From Aspidiotus rigidus (taxonomy: Eukaryota > Arthropoda > Insecta > Hemiptera > Diaspididae): a DNA stretch of 64,000 nucleotides. The translations under genes were made by a program, and so were the position numbers. This document shows positions 18,222 through 29,065 of the stretch, piece after piece (position 1 is the stretch's first letter; the number at the start of each line of letters is the position of its first letter). The notes beneath the pieces were generated by a model that made no database searches, had not been told where the DNA came from, and saw only the letters and a program-made list of their open reading frames with translations. Location of the stretch: NCBI GenBank assembly GCA_035079385.1, contig JAVHKY010000071.1:808001-872000 (forward strand), written 5' to 3'.

Positions 18222-18530
18222 TAACCTTTGATTACGTAGATTGTCAGTGTAGTTGTAGCATAGTAGTTTTATTCATTTTTTAGGTTACCTGTTCATACAC
18301 GTAAGGGTATGCTCTTTATGAATGAATTTTAAGGATTATGTTAGTTCGTGTTGAGTTTGTTATGAATGAATGTCGTGTTAGTACCTATAGTATTAGTGCA
18401 GCAATTCTTCGCGCATAATCTAAATGGTTTTATTTGTGTCAAGATTTGGGAGTTTCTCATGAAAGAATGTTACGTTAGGATATGTTATAGTATTGGTAAG
18501 CAATCCTTTACATATAATTTTCCATGTTTT
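18222..18530 (+). repeat. Family B repeat copy 1, right part
   Basis: Resumes the family B sequence (TAACCTTTGATTACGTAG ... AATGAATTTTAAGGAT ... GTTTCTCATGAA ... AGCAATCCTTT) and matches 52426-52556 plus 52692-52830. It lacks the 135-bp element found in the other copy and so supplies the empty site for it. Confidence 0.7.
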
Positions 18531-18805
18531 ATTTCTTATTATTTTATTATTATTTGTTTTGGCGTATTTGTACCAGCCTTTTTGATTTTTGAAATACCGC
18601 GAAAGAGCAACAACAATTTTTGAGTCTCGTACATTTGATGAGTACATCTAACGTTTTGTGTTTTGAGCTGGATTGAATTTAGTGCAAACTCCCATCAAAC
18701 TGGTAACATCATTTTGCCCTACCCGATATACCTTGAAATAAATTTACACCTAGACATAAGGTATATAGGATTTTATTATTGAATATGGCTACGGAAATAG
18801 TATAA

Positions 18806-19042
18806 GAAAAATATTCGGAAAACAAATCACTTTCCTATTATGTCGATTTGGAAAAATAGAATACTAAACTAGTGGGAAAAGATAGCGATTTACGAACGAG
18901 TGCGACGTTGGCAAAACAAGGCAAAACCGAGTTTGGCTACGCACGAGTCGTACATTGCTATCTTGACCACAAATTTAGTATTCTATTTTTCCAAATCGAC
19001 ATTATATGTGTAGGAAAGTGATTTGTCTTCCGAATATTTTTC
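18806..19042. repeat. 237-bp element with ~65-bp TIRs
   Basis: GAAAAATATTCGGAAAACAA at the left and CCGAATATTTTTC at the right are the outer ends of long, near-perfect inverted repeats that also contain AATCACTTTCCTA and TCGATTTGGAAAAATAG. The centre (GATAGCGATTTACGAACG / CGTACATTGCTATC) is also self-complementary. A related fragment lies at 19206-19240. Confidence 0.6.
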
Positions 19043-19782
19043 TTTTTTTCAGAGGGCTGACAATTTTTCCCACTGAAATACGCCATTCAATGACGTCACA
19101 ATGTAGAAATTAGATCAGTTCTACACTAATGAAAAAAAAAGAAAAAAAACAGTCCTCATAATTGATAAGAAAATAGCGCTCTGTGCTCATCAAAGTTTAC
19201 CGTGGAAAAGTTCACTTTCCTATATGTCGATTCGGAAAAAATAAGGATCTTAACAGAATAAATAACGTGACATAAGCAGCTACTAGTGGTTTAAATACAA
19301 GTGAGAAATTTTGAGAAGCTTGCGTGTTAGTTGATCTTCTCAAATCCTAAAATTGAGTACACACTTGTCGGATCCTTGAAAATTGCAGGTTTGCAGGTGA
19401 ATAATTTCAGATATAGAACGAGAACTCGACTGCATTTTGAAGAAATTCATTCAATTACTTGGAATTATAGAAGTGAGAATTTTTTCAAAAAACTGAGTAT
19501 AAATCAATAACTTATCTGATTCTTGAACAAATTGCGAGTCCATATCTTCCGATGCAATATAAGACTATAACTTGCCCAAGTTTCAAAAATATCCATCTAG
19601 TAGTTCTAGAGGAGATCCACAGATAAAAAAATCTTTGTTCTAAATACTGTATACTTACCATAATAAGGGAATCTGAAATTTCTTTTCAAGTAATTCTGAT
19701 GCCGGACCTACAAAACATTGAGAAAGCTCACCGCCATGAGAGCAGTGCAGTGTCCTAGTTGTTCTTTTTTTTTCACAACACT

Positions 19783-20175
19783 AACGGTGAAAACGCAATT
19801 TTTCATCACTGAAAACTGTGGTGAAAATTTATCCCGGATACTGTGGTGAAAACCAATGTTGTGAAAAAGAAGGTACAATGAACGTGGATACTTTGTGTAC
19901 TATGAACTCGCGTGAACTCTACTTCAGTGCAACCATGTAGAGTGGCATAAATTGTACCTGCTTGTATGATTCACTGTGTTTTACGCGTGAGGCGTTTTAA
20001 TGATGGCGGCGTACCATTCATCGGCTCGCCCTGATAATCACTATTGTAATTGTCCGCCATTTCAATTCAACGACGTTCTTCCTTATTGAACAGAGTCAAA
20101 TACTTGAATCTCAACCTGCACTCAAATCACAGTCTCATCAACGTTTTCAGTGGTGAATTGCATTTTCACCGTTGA
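19783..20175. repeat. Imperfect inverted-repeat element
   Basis: CTAACGGTGAAAACGCAATT and ATCACTGAAAAC at the left pair with GTTTTCAGTGGTGAATTGC and CACCGTTGAT at the right. The interior has GTGGTGAAAA repeats. It is a probable MITE relic of about 390 bp. Confidence 0.45.
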
Positions 20176-20184
20176 TAGAACGCC

Positions 20185-20325
20185 CGGCAACGTGTCCTGC
20201 CGGAAGTAGCTGCCGGTAGGACTTTATGTTGGGTATTACCAGAAGATTTTTGTAATTATACTACTGGCAGGACACCTTACAACCAATACAAAACCTTGTA
20301 AGGCTTCTGGCAGGACCGCAAAATG
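20185..20325. repeat. Cluster of TCCTGCC/GGCAGGA motifs
   Basis: GTCCTGCCGG, GCCGGTAGGAC, CTGGCAGGAC and CTGGCAGGACC alternate in both orientations over 140 bp and could form several small hairpins. The outer ends could not be defined. Confidence 0.3.
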
Positions 20326-20335
20326 ATAATACAAC

Positions 20336-20938
20336 ATCCAAACTAAGGTGCTATATGACGTAGATATAATGAACCGCCATCTTGACTGCAGAAAATGTAA
20401 ACACAAGAATAACGTCCATAAGAGCCAATGTTAAATTTAAATAAATTTGTGATTTTCAATGATGACTCGAGATCGGCTCGATAGATATTTTTGATATTAC
20501 CTTTGTTGGAAAGGAAATTTTATGGACAACAAATCATCTCCTCTTCAATTTTTCACTAGAAGCATTTTTTTCGGAGTTATCGATTAATAATTAAAAACAT
20601 GTTTTTCCAGCCGTTCTGTGTAACAAGTGTAGTTGTAAGTAGCCGCTACTTACAACTACCACTCATTACCCAGAATGGTTGAAAAAATGTGTTTCAATTA
20701 TTAATTGATAACTCCGAAAAAAATGCTTCTAGTGAAAAATCAAAGAGAAGATGATTTGTTGTCCATAAAATTTCCTTTCCAACGAAGGTAATATCAAAAG
20801 TATCTATTCATTGAAAATCACAACTTTATTTAAATTCAACATTGGCTCTTATGGACGGTATTCTTGTGTTTACATTTTCTGCAGTCAAGATGGCGGTCCA
20901 TTATACCTACATCATATAGGAGTGCGCCTTATCCAAAC
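20336..20938. mobile_element. 587-bp foldback transposon with 8-bp target duplication
   Basis: ATCCAAAC flanks the element on both sides (20336-20343 and 20931-20938). The element itself (20344-20930) is almost one long palindrome: two arms of roughly 270-290 bp (outer part ATGAACCGCCATCTTGACTG / CAGTCAAGATGGCGGTCCAT) meet at a centre reading GTAGTTGTAAGTAGC / GCTACTTACAACTAC. The left arm has a short extra piece near 20466. An 8-bp duplication fits the hAT superfamily. It encodes no protein. Confidence 0.8.
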
Positions 20939-21082
20939 GCGACCAAGCACGTGGAACGCAAAATCCATTTTCCCACTTCCCCAAAAGAGTCGCCCTCTAC
21001 ATTTACTATAGCGGCCATTTGTGGAAACTGGACAAAAGGTGATGTTTCAGATAATTGGTGAAATTTTTATTTTTATGAGTTT

Positions 21083-21457
21083 TAACAGGGAACCTGTTTT
21101 ATGGGGGGCTATTTGAGAAATCTGCCGTCCACCGTGCGCCGTCCAGCGAAAAACTTAGAAAAATTTCGACCCTCGAGCCATATATAATAGGAGAGGGACT
21201 TGGAAAAATTTCGACTCTCGAGCTATATATGATAGGAGGGGGACTTGGAAAAATTTCGACTCTCGAGCTATATATGATAGAAGAGGGACTTAGAAAAATT
21301 TCGACTCTCGAGCCATATATGATAGAAGGGGGACTTAGAAAAATTTCGACTCTCGAGCTATATATGATCTAGGCTTCCTTGAATTTTCAATACCAAATCT
21401 CATTCGAATCATAAAACAGGTTCCCTGCGTTCCTCGTTTAACTTCGTTAAGGAAGCC
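21083..21457 (+). repeat. Family A repeat, most complete copy
   Basis: Starts TAACAGGGAACCTGTTTTATG and ends CATAAAACAGGTTCCCTGCG followed by a tail ending AAGGAAGCC. CAGGGAACCTGTTTTATG and its exact reverse complement therefore mark the two ends. Between them are about five tandem units of ~46 bp (ACTTGGAAAAATTTCGACTC ... CTATATATGATAGG). GGCTTCCTT at 21366 and AAGGAAGCC at the end form a second inverted pair around the 3' end. Confidence 0.8.
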
Positions 21458-22599
21458 GTAATTTTATACTATTCTACCAGTCAAGAGAGTCAAAAAAGGT
21501 CATTATAAGTGGTACTTTTTTTTTCAGTATTAACAGAGATATAGCTAGTTGAAATAACATACGCTCTTATGTAAATTTTTATGTGATCACCTTTTTGTCC
21601 ACGACACTAGCGCGTCTACAGTAGTGGCCTGATGCAAATAGTGCATACGTTAATGTGAAGCAAACTGCGCCCTCAAGGAAGGACGCGGGGTTCTGCCGGT
21701 AGTACATTGGGCGTTCTATCAGTGTTGCAAAAAATATGATACAAAACAAGTGATGAAGACTCGCGTTTGCACAAGGAGTTCCAGTGCGCCAATCACACTT
21801 GCTACGCTCGTGTAATACAAGGCTGCACTGGAACTCCTCAGGCAACCGCGCTTGTTGTGTAACATTCGCGCTTGTTGTGTAACATTTGGAGTGCTGGTAG
21901 CGATTGCGTGCTACTGTCGACTCTCTTATAGACGTGACCATGTACAATTTCCCATTCAACTACGTGTTAACTAATCTCGAAATATCTTGGGAACGAAAGC
22001 TTTAATTGAAAAATTGAAGACAATAAATTTGATTAGCGTTTAAATTGTCTTTCAAATGAGACCATTTTCATCTTGGTTTGAAGACTTTCGGAAAATGATC
22101 AAGTTCTTTTTTTCCACACCATTGAAATTGTAGAGCACCTGAGCACGACTCTTTCGCGCTTGCACTCCGAATATTATTTTTCTTTTTTCATTGTGTTAAT
22201 GTTGGAGTCTTCCAAAAGTTGACAAGTTTCTCCCACGTAGATAATGAGGTATACTTTTATTTTTAGAAATGAATTTATTGAATAATAATTCCCGCACCAA
22301 TTTGAATTAATCCTTTTTCACAGTGCAGAAGTACCTTTTTGTCTACTGTATGATCAGTAAAAAGTAAAATCAAAGGAAAAACAATATTGTAAGTATTTTG
22401 TATCATGTGTGCAAGAAGGGCGGAATTTGTAATTAGGGCAACAAAGGTTAGTGGCATGGCATGAATGATTAACCCAATCAAAAAAGAAAAGAAAAAGGAG
22501 AAGAGAAAAAAAATACAATTAGAAAGCAAAGAAATCAAGGGTTGAGAAACACTAGGGCTTGGTTGTGGTTGAAGTTGAAAACACCAGCGCAACGCGCGC

Positions 22600-22774
22600 G
22601 CGACAAAAGACCATCATGAGCGGGAGTGAGCGAGAGCGAGGCAGGCCGAGACGAAGATACTGCATGAATGATACACAATGATGATGATAAATACTTTATT
22701 GTACGCGCACACATACACGTACTAACGATCGACTCGGTTCAAGGTAGAGTGAATCGTGTTGCTGATGATCGGCC
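22600..22774 (+). promoter_or_regulatory. CpG-rich segment with GAGA-like motif
   Basis: The base composition changes abruptly to CpG-rich (CGCGCGCGCG at 22594) with GAGCGAGAGCGAGGC at about 22630, a GAGA-type motif common in insect promoters. It immediately precedes the candidate first exon. No TATA box was identified. Confidence 0.3.
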
Positions 22775-22942
22775 ATGTTGGAAAGAAAGCTTCTCAGCGG
22801 AGCGGGTGAACGTGTGGATGCCGCCGTCGTTTTCGTGAATCGGATCGTATGGTATGGCATCTATACGACTATGCACGACTACGACGCCGATGACGACGAC
22901 GAAGGTAAAAAGAAGGTAACGTACAAGAAGAAGGCGAAGAGG
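22775..22942 (+). CDS. Candidate host first coding exon (hypothetical)
   Basis: ATG at 22775 opens a 56-codon frame (starting MLERKLLSGAGERVDAAVV) that passes through an acidic DDDD patch into a Lys-rich stretch and meets AGGTAAGC, a good 5' splice donor, at about 22941. Codon use and CpG content differ from the AT-rich surroundings. I do not recognise the protein, and no downstream exon could be identified in the window. It may instead be untranslated leader or a chance frame. Confidence 0.3.
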
Positions 22943-24726
22943 TAAGCGCAACCTGTTGCTGTTGTTGTGGCTGTTGCCTACGACGATAATCCGCCGCGCA
23001 GACACAGCAGACAGTGAGCGGAACTCCGCTGGAAGATCGCTTTACCTATCTAATATCATTCTCTCCAACTGTTATTATTCGTTTATATCGTTGTTCGTTC
23101 GATATTATTTATCAATAATCATCGCTATCGTCGTTATTTTTTTTTTTTAAATAATTAAATCTATCTTTATCGTGTTTATTTATTCGTTACCGAGTTTATT
23201 CATCCATATTTTTTGTATTTTCGTGTTCTGTGATTTCGTTGATCGACTGATGAAACGTCCGCGTGTTCGTTTTTGTTGTATGTATGTCTAGCAAGAGAGT
23301 ACAGCAGTAATCATCTTTCTTCAAGTCTACTCTTTTTTATGCAGTAGTGCACGGTTTAGTTTTGATGTGTGGTGTGCTAGTACAAAATAATGTTAATGAT
23401 ACGCAATTATAATGATAAATAATTAGGTAATTAATTGCGATAATAGTCAAGTTGACTGGATTTATCATCATCAGAATCGATAATATATTATATAAATATA
23501 ATATTATTCGCTCGCCTTGCTCGCCAATTTCGTACGTGTAGAGATGTACGTGTGTGTGTGTGTGTGTACCAACGCAATACGTGACCTGCTGTAATCTTTG
23601 TTTTCGGTGAAGATTCGTGAATGTTTTTAGCGCGCGCGCGCGCGTTAAATCCGACGTCCAGATTGCCACGTTCTCGAGTTCTGCGCTCTCACAAAATACC
23701 GCGACTAATTCTTTCTCTCATTGTCCGGCACGCCGTTTTACCATTTTGACTTCACCATCACTATTCAATATAAAGGTACGAATTATATAGTATAAATACA
23801 TTATCACCACCAACTCAAATGCCGTATTAACACAGGTACACCGTATGATATGATACTGCTAAGCTAAGTACTACCTATTCGAAAGTACTCAAAACAGTTA
23901 GGTACTTATTTACTCATCGTATGTAGCCTGTTCGTGGACCGTACTATGACTATGAAAGATGTAGGCACAATATCTCATTACCTCCTGGTTGAAAGTTCTT
24001 CAGCAACGATCGAGACCACTCGATGATCGAAACAAGAATCCTTGCGAAAGTTGCGAGCAAGCCCTGCGTCGTGTCAAAAAATACGTAGCAGGCAACTTAC
24101 TAGTAAATCAAGTCGGTAGAACGTCGTTCATTAACATTCAAAATCTGACAATAACTTTCTCATCATTCTGTTTTATGTGTGTCTCCGCGGCTGATGCGAC
24201 AAACTCATATGATGTAGGATTGTACAATCACACCCTATTACTGAAATCGGGCACCTTGAACCACACTACTTATTACTTACATATGATTGTTCTCGTGTAG
24301 GTGTATGTAGTGGTGGATCAGACGTGCACATAGTATACAAGCGCGTCGTAATAATTTATAGAATTTCAGCAGTAGACTATCCTTCGGGGTTCCCTTGATC
24401 CCTTCGAGTAGTCGATCATGATAGCGCATAGGTACCTAATTTGCGCTCATTGTGACGCCCTGCATTACTGTATACAATGTTATACATATTATTCGTACGT
24501 ACACGCGTTTCTTATTCGCTCGCCATAATTATAAAATTCATATCGTGAAACGACACTATTCGATCCGAACACTGCACTGGCACTGTTGTTGCTCACGAGG
24601 ACGCTACACTGTATTATAAACCATTTGTAAAATAATAATAATGATGCTATTGCCCTCGTTTCGTTCGCGAAAATTATTATTGAGAAAACTGAGATCAACT
24701 TTGGTTGCAGTATCCTATCATTTTTA

Positions 24727-24766
<40 letters not shown>

Positions 24767-25660
24767 TTATTTTTTTTTGTGTGTTTTGAAACTAAAACTA
24801 TTTGAAAGAACTTACACGATAAACCGCAGTTCACGTTACCGAACCAAACATAAAATATCAACTCAACTCGACTGACTGCATCAAGCAGCTTAATCTATAC
24901 ACATGTAGCCGGATGCACCTGTACGGTGTAGTCGAAGCTGAACCAGGTTAGGTCCGCTCTAAACAGGTCCGTCATTGTTGTACTCCGCTCGCTCGTAATT
25001 GTATCAAACGAAACAGGAATTCAGGTATCGCAAATCTGTGTACTTACTACAAGACCCCATACCTTCTTCACCCGCCTACTACTTGCATACAGTAAATCTA
25101 TCATTATTAATGAGAAAGGGGTGTAGTACTGGAGTATGGTACTGAGTAGTGAGTACTATAGTCATCATGTTATGTTTACTAATCGAATCCGGTTTGTTGC
25201 CTTTTCTTTACGTTCACTATATCGAGGCTCGCGAAGTGTGGGTGGCTCTTGCTCTCCTTGTGACGGGAAGGAAAATGATAGAAAGAATGTGTAGAAGAAA
25301 AAATAATGATGTTTCTGTCGTCAAGTTTTACGATCCTCGTGTCAGGTTCCGGAAATGAAAGGTGCAACTTGCGCTTTGTATCTTCTTCCTCTATTGTTAT
25401 TATTATTTCTTTATTCATTTATTTATTTATTCTGATTCGCTCCTTTTTCTTTCTCTTTCTTCTTTTCGTTTGGAGGTATTTAAGGATCTTGGAAAATATC
25501 ACGTGATTTTATTTATTTTTTTTTTTTCGCTAGAATACAGTCTGAAACATTGCAAACTAAGTTCAATTCCCCCCAAGAAAGTACATACATATTTCTCTAT
25601 CAAAATATTACAGCAAATTATATCATTTTTTTATAGTGAGTCTAACGCAATTGATGACAG
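22943..25660. other. CpG-rich to AT-rich stretch without recognised gene
   Basis: Contains a run of CAG/GTTGCTG-type triplets near 22950-22980, a (GT)n tract at 23550-23568, CGCGCGCGCGCG at about 23632 and (ATT)n at 24727-24766. Open frames around 23337-23669, 23989-24300 and 25362-25787 have low-complexity or no recognisable content. It could be a large intron of the candidate gene beginning at 22775. Confidence 0.4.
24727..24766 (+). repeat. (ATT)n microsatellite
   Basis: About 13 uninterrupted ATT units. Confidence 0.95.
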
Positions 25661-25783
25661 ATTAACGAATGTATTCACGTACTACGAAAATTACCACTTT
25701 CAAAAATCCCACGTACTGTCAAAAAGGTGTAAGAGGAGGTCAAGGCAAATCGCAAATCTTACAAAATCTATTCAGGAAGAAAG

Positions 25784-26230
25784 TTGAAAAATGGTATGAA
25801 TCGCCTCACGTTATTTATAGACGGCCCCAAACCAATTTGTACAATGCAAAAATACACAGTTAGATCAATAGCAGGGGCTCGTCGCGCAGACCACTCAGAA
25901 CCGCTTTTTAGCAAATTTAAACTATTACCCTTACACCGACTGTATGAACGATCAATAGTTTCTGTACTCCAACGCCAAGCTCTCAAAAACCAGCTCCCAC
26001 AACTATCAACGCAACACTATTCAACAAGACACCAACAGAGATTTCAACCAGCCAGAAAGTGGATTAGTAAAAAAGCTCGTAGACAAGCGAACTCCGCACT
26101 ATAAAATACCTACCTTCACCTCTACTCTACCAACGGAACTCATTCAAAATTTGGAGAGTCTCAGCTTTCTGAAAAAATTAAAGGCGCACTTGCTCAAAAA
26201 ATACGAGACAGGACTGAAACAATAACATAC
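25784..26230 (+). pseudogene. LINE ORF2 C-terminal fragment
   Basis: The frame from 25784 encodes 'SIAGARRADHSEPLFSKFKL' followed by 'LYERSIVSVL', the pattern found at the C-terminal end of CR1/Jockey-type reverse transcriptases. Near 26095 it shifts frame; the continuation (YKIPTFTSTLPTELI ... FLKKLKAHLLKK) ends at TAA about 26225. A run of 15 G at 26239-26253 follows. The catalytic palm is absent, so this is a 5'-truncated copy with at least one frameshift. Confidence 0.55.
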
Positions 26231-26428
26231 TAGGGTGTGGGGGGGGGGGGGGGAGTAGCCACGTAAAGGAATGTATTATTTACCAATAATATAATTTTTT
26301 TTTACCGACTTTCTGTAGAAAAGCACACCCGTCATCGTTGTGGCAGAAAGAGGGGGAAATGAACTTTCTCGACGTTTTAGAGGTCATAGATCATCGCTAC
26401 GTGATGAAAAAAGTTTCAAGTTTCCTTT

Positions 26429-26432
<4 letters not shown>

Positions 26433-26469
<37 letters not shown>

Positions 26470-26600
26470 CATTGTATCGTTTCCACCTCAAAACGTAGCG
26501 AGCAAAGTACTTCTCCACCTCCGGTTTGGCGTTTCCACCTCCGAATTCGGAGGTGGAAACGTTTGACGTGCATTTTCAGGGTGTATTATTCTGATAGGAG
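26433..26600 (+). repeat. (TA)n joined to TTTCCACCTCC repeat, family D copy 1
   Basis: An 18-unit (TA)n tract is followed by ACATTGTATCGTTTCCACCT and a perfect 30-bp palindrome at 26531-26560 (centre GAATTC, arms TTTCCACCTCC). The same junction occurs in reverse orientation at 51.92-52.03 kb, so the microsatellite travels with a specific flank. Confidence 0.6.
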
Positions 26601-28570
26601 TGAAAATGCAACCAAATGATAAGGAATGTGTGTATCAACTTGGGGTGAGTATCCTGGTTCTTGAAGGCACTTTCAAGGGAAGATAAACCAATTTTAGTGA
26701 AGTTTTAGAGGAGTTGGAAAATACCTATTTGTATCCGAAAACATACACGTAAGTTCACTGTAATTCCGTTGGCGCTATAAGCGCCAAATGTATTTATAAT
26801 GTATTAGTAGTTTCCACCTCCGAATATGCACCGATCGTCTCCGGCTCCAATTTATGGCAACATCGCCGTAATAATTTTGTATGATAGAGATGAGAGCTAC
26901 GGGTATTCACCAGACTAAGAGACACGTGTAGACGTTCTTGCTCTTTATTTTATTTTTATTAACGATTTTCAAACGCTGATTCGAACATTTGACTCGTTCT
27001 TTCAGTAAGCTAGTTTTTGAAAACAGAAAATATTATGATTAGGTATACTTTGAATATTTTTTAAGCATAATATTTTCGTGCTTTTAACATTCTGCCGATT
27101 TTGCATACCTCAAAAAGCAACCAATTCAGAAATAGTCATTGAAATAAGTAAGAAAAACATAGAATTGATACGATTTTGTAGGATACAGTTATCCATGATA
27201 AATGCAGAAAGTTGAAAAATACCGCAGGGGCTTTGCGGTATTCTGCAACTTTCTGCATTTATTAAGGAAAAACAAATTCAAAGTCCAACGTTTTTATCGT
27301 TTTTTCTTTTGCAAAACTTGGAGCATGAACGAAAGTAGGTATTATAATAAGAAGATATTCCAAGTTGGACGATACTGTCATACTTAGTTGTTCTTGAGAG
27401 GTACAAAATTGCGTGAAATTACTCAATCAGACTTCGACTGGGTGAGTAAACTTTTGCCCTCGTTAGCAAGATTCTCACTTCAACTGTCATGTATAATAAA
27501 CAACTATTTTTCTATCGGCCTAGGTAGAAAACTTGAAAATGCCTCAAAATATAAAGATGGCTTCTCCTGTACGTATGTGTAGAATTTTTTCAAAATCAAT
27601 GGTAATACAGCAAAAAAAATCTGAGTATCTGAGTGACACCGTAGAAAATCTTGAATAGTGCAATAAAAGAATATTACTCGTACCTTTTTATTGTCTTTTT
27701 TCCGGAGGTTCACTTGTAGTATTTTTTTCAGTGAATAGGTCTCAAGTTTTGGCTTTTTATTCCTTTGACTCTACAAAATGATTTGCAATAGAAAATATGA
27801 GGCTACTAATATTCAAAAAGTATCAGAGAATAAATTGCAATACAAATTGAATACGAACTATGTACTTGATAGATCTAATAGAGAAGTAAATTTTTTGTAA
27901 ATCTGGTCTCAATGAGAATTTCATTTATACGCAGTAAAATTGAAAATCGGGGAGAAAAATCTGCTCTTGATTCTGGCTGCAAGTTTAATCAGCATTGTTC
28001 AAAATAAATTATTCAAATCAAATTTCCTTTGACTCAATATTTTGAGGTACCTCACAACTTGACATCATCTGTTCATCAATTTCAGAAGTAATGTACATAA
28101 TATAGCGTACCACATGGCCAAAAATGTATTCTATAAAAAGGTTTTCGCACGGAATTAGAGTAGAAATTATTACTAATAAAATTATATAATCAATTGTCAA
28201 TAACTTTGACTCCATTATTTATTTTAAATATCCACATATTTTAAATTGAAATATAATAATAATGGATAATAATTCTTAATACATGATAAAGACAAATTTG
28301 TGTGGTGACGATTGCGGTTGACTGCAATATAAATTTTAATTTTAACGAGCTGTTGTCAATCGATTTCTTTTAATTCAATTTAAAATATAATATAAGCAAT
28401 CCATCATCACAAAAACACCCTCATTCGCTATGAAATTATCAAAATGCGTGTTGGGGGGACAAAATATAATCTGTTTTAAAGGCGATTAGGCGGTGGAGCA
28501 TTCCGGAAATTACTTTTAAATTGTTTCTGTACAAGGGATCTGAAATTTTACAATTTTTTTTTTTCTGTAG
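26601..28570. other. No gene recognised
   Basis: AT-rich sequence. TTTCCACCTCCGAAT reappears at about 26813. Near 27202-27265, GCAGAAAGTTGAAAAATACC and its inverted counterpart GGTATTCTGCAACTTTCTGC form a short hairpin. No coding motif is visible. Confidence 0.5.
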
Positions 28571-29065
28571 GTGTTGGATCAAACCACGTATCCAGCTCCA
28601 GAAGATTTCCTCGATTCGGCAGAAACAGTAATTCCCAAAACTTTGTGAATATTTCCAGGGTGTCTACCAGAATTGAGAAATGAAAATAGTTGACTTTAGT
28701 TGACTTTTATTGGACGTTTTTCCCGGAATTATTGGACCTTTTGCCAGAATCTCCAAAATTGACAAGAAAAAAAAAAAGAAAAAAAGAAAAAGCTTTCTAA
28801 CTCCCAATATTTGTTTTTTTAGTTACACTTTATGATTTTTAGTTCTATGATTTTTAGTTGACCTATAGGTAAGAAAGTTGACTTTAGTTGACTAAGTTGG
28901 CCATATTCCAAAAAAGCTGACTTTAATTGCTTTAGTTGACCTTGTAGACACCCTGATTCCTGGAAGACTTGATTGTGAACAAGAGGAGAACCACAAATAT
29001 CCTTCCTCTAAAGAAAAAAAGTACGGCAATAGCTCATGCATTGATAGCTTTCTTTTCCTCAAATT
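28571..29065 (+). pseudogene. Gene X remnant, N-terminal piece (interrupted)
   Basis: After TTTTTTTTTCTGTAG, a possible splice acceptor, comes coding sequence reading VLDQTTYPAPEDFLDSAETV up to 28655. It is cut by a 300-bp inverted-repeat element and continues at 28956 as LEDLIVNKRRTTN ... KKKSTAIAHALIAFF, ending where an I-like LINE begins (about 29065). From memory this matches a large, uncharacterised, multicopy animal protein family whose members have 'FLEDLI' and 'KKKxTAIAHAII' motifs. The same family resumes at 31.5 kb. The function is unknown. Confidence 0.55.
28656..28955. mobile_element. 300-bp CAGGGTGTCTAC element
   Basis: CAGGGTGTCTAC at 28656 and GTAGACACCCTG ending at 28955 are perfect 12-bp TIRs. 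The inside has repeated TTAGTTGAC motifs. Removing it brings two parts of gene X together. No exact target duplication could be set; ATTTC and ATTCC border it. A relative lies at 17215-17411. Confidence 0.65.

Noticed and set aside
22275..22592. Minus-strand open frame of 105 codons with hydrophobic segments
   Set aside because: Composition is low complexity (Phe/Leu from an A-rich plus strand) and no family is recognisable.
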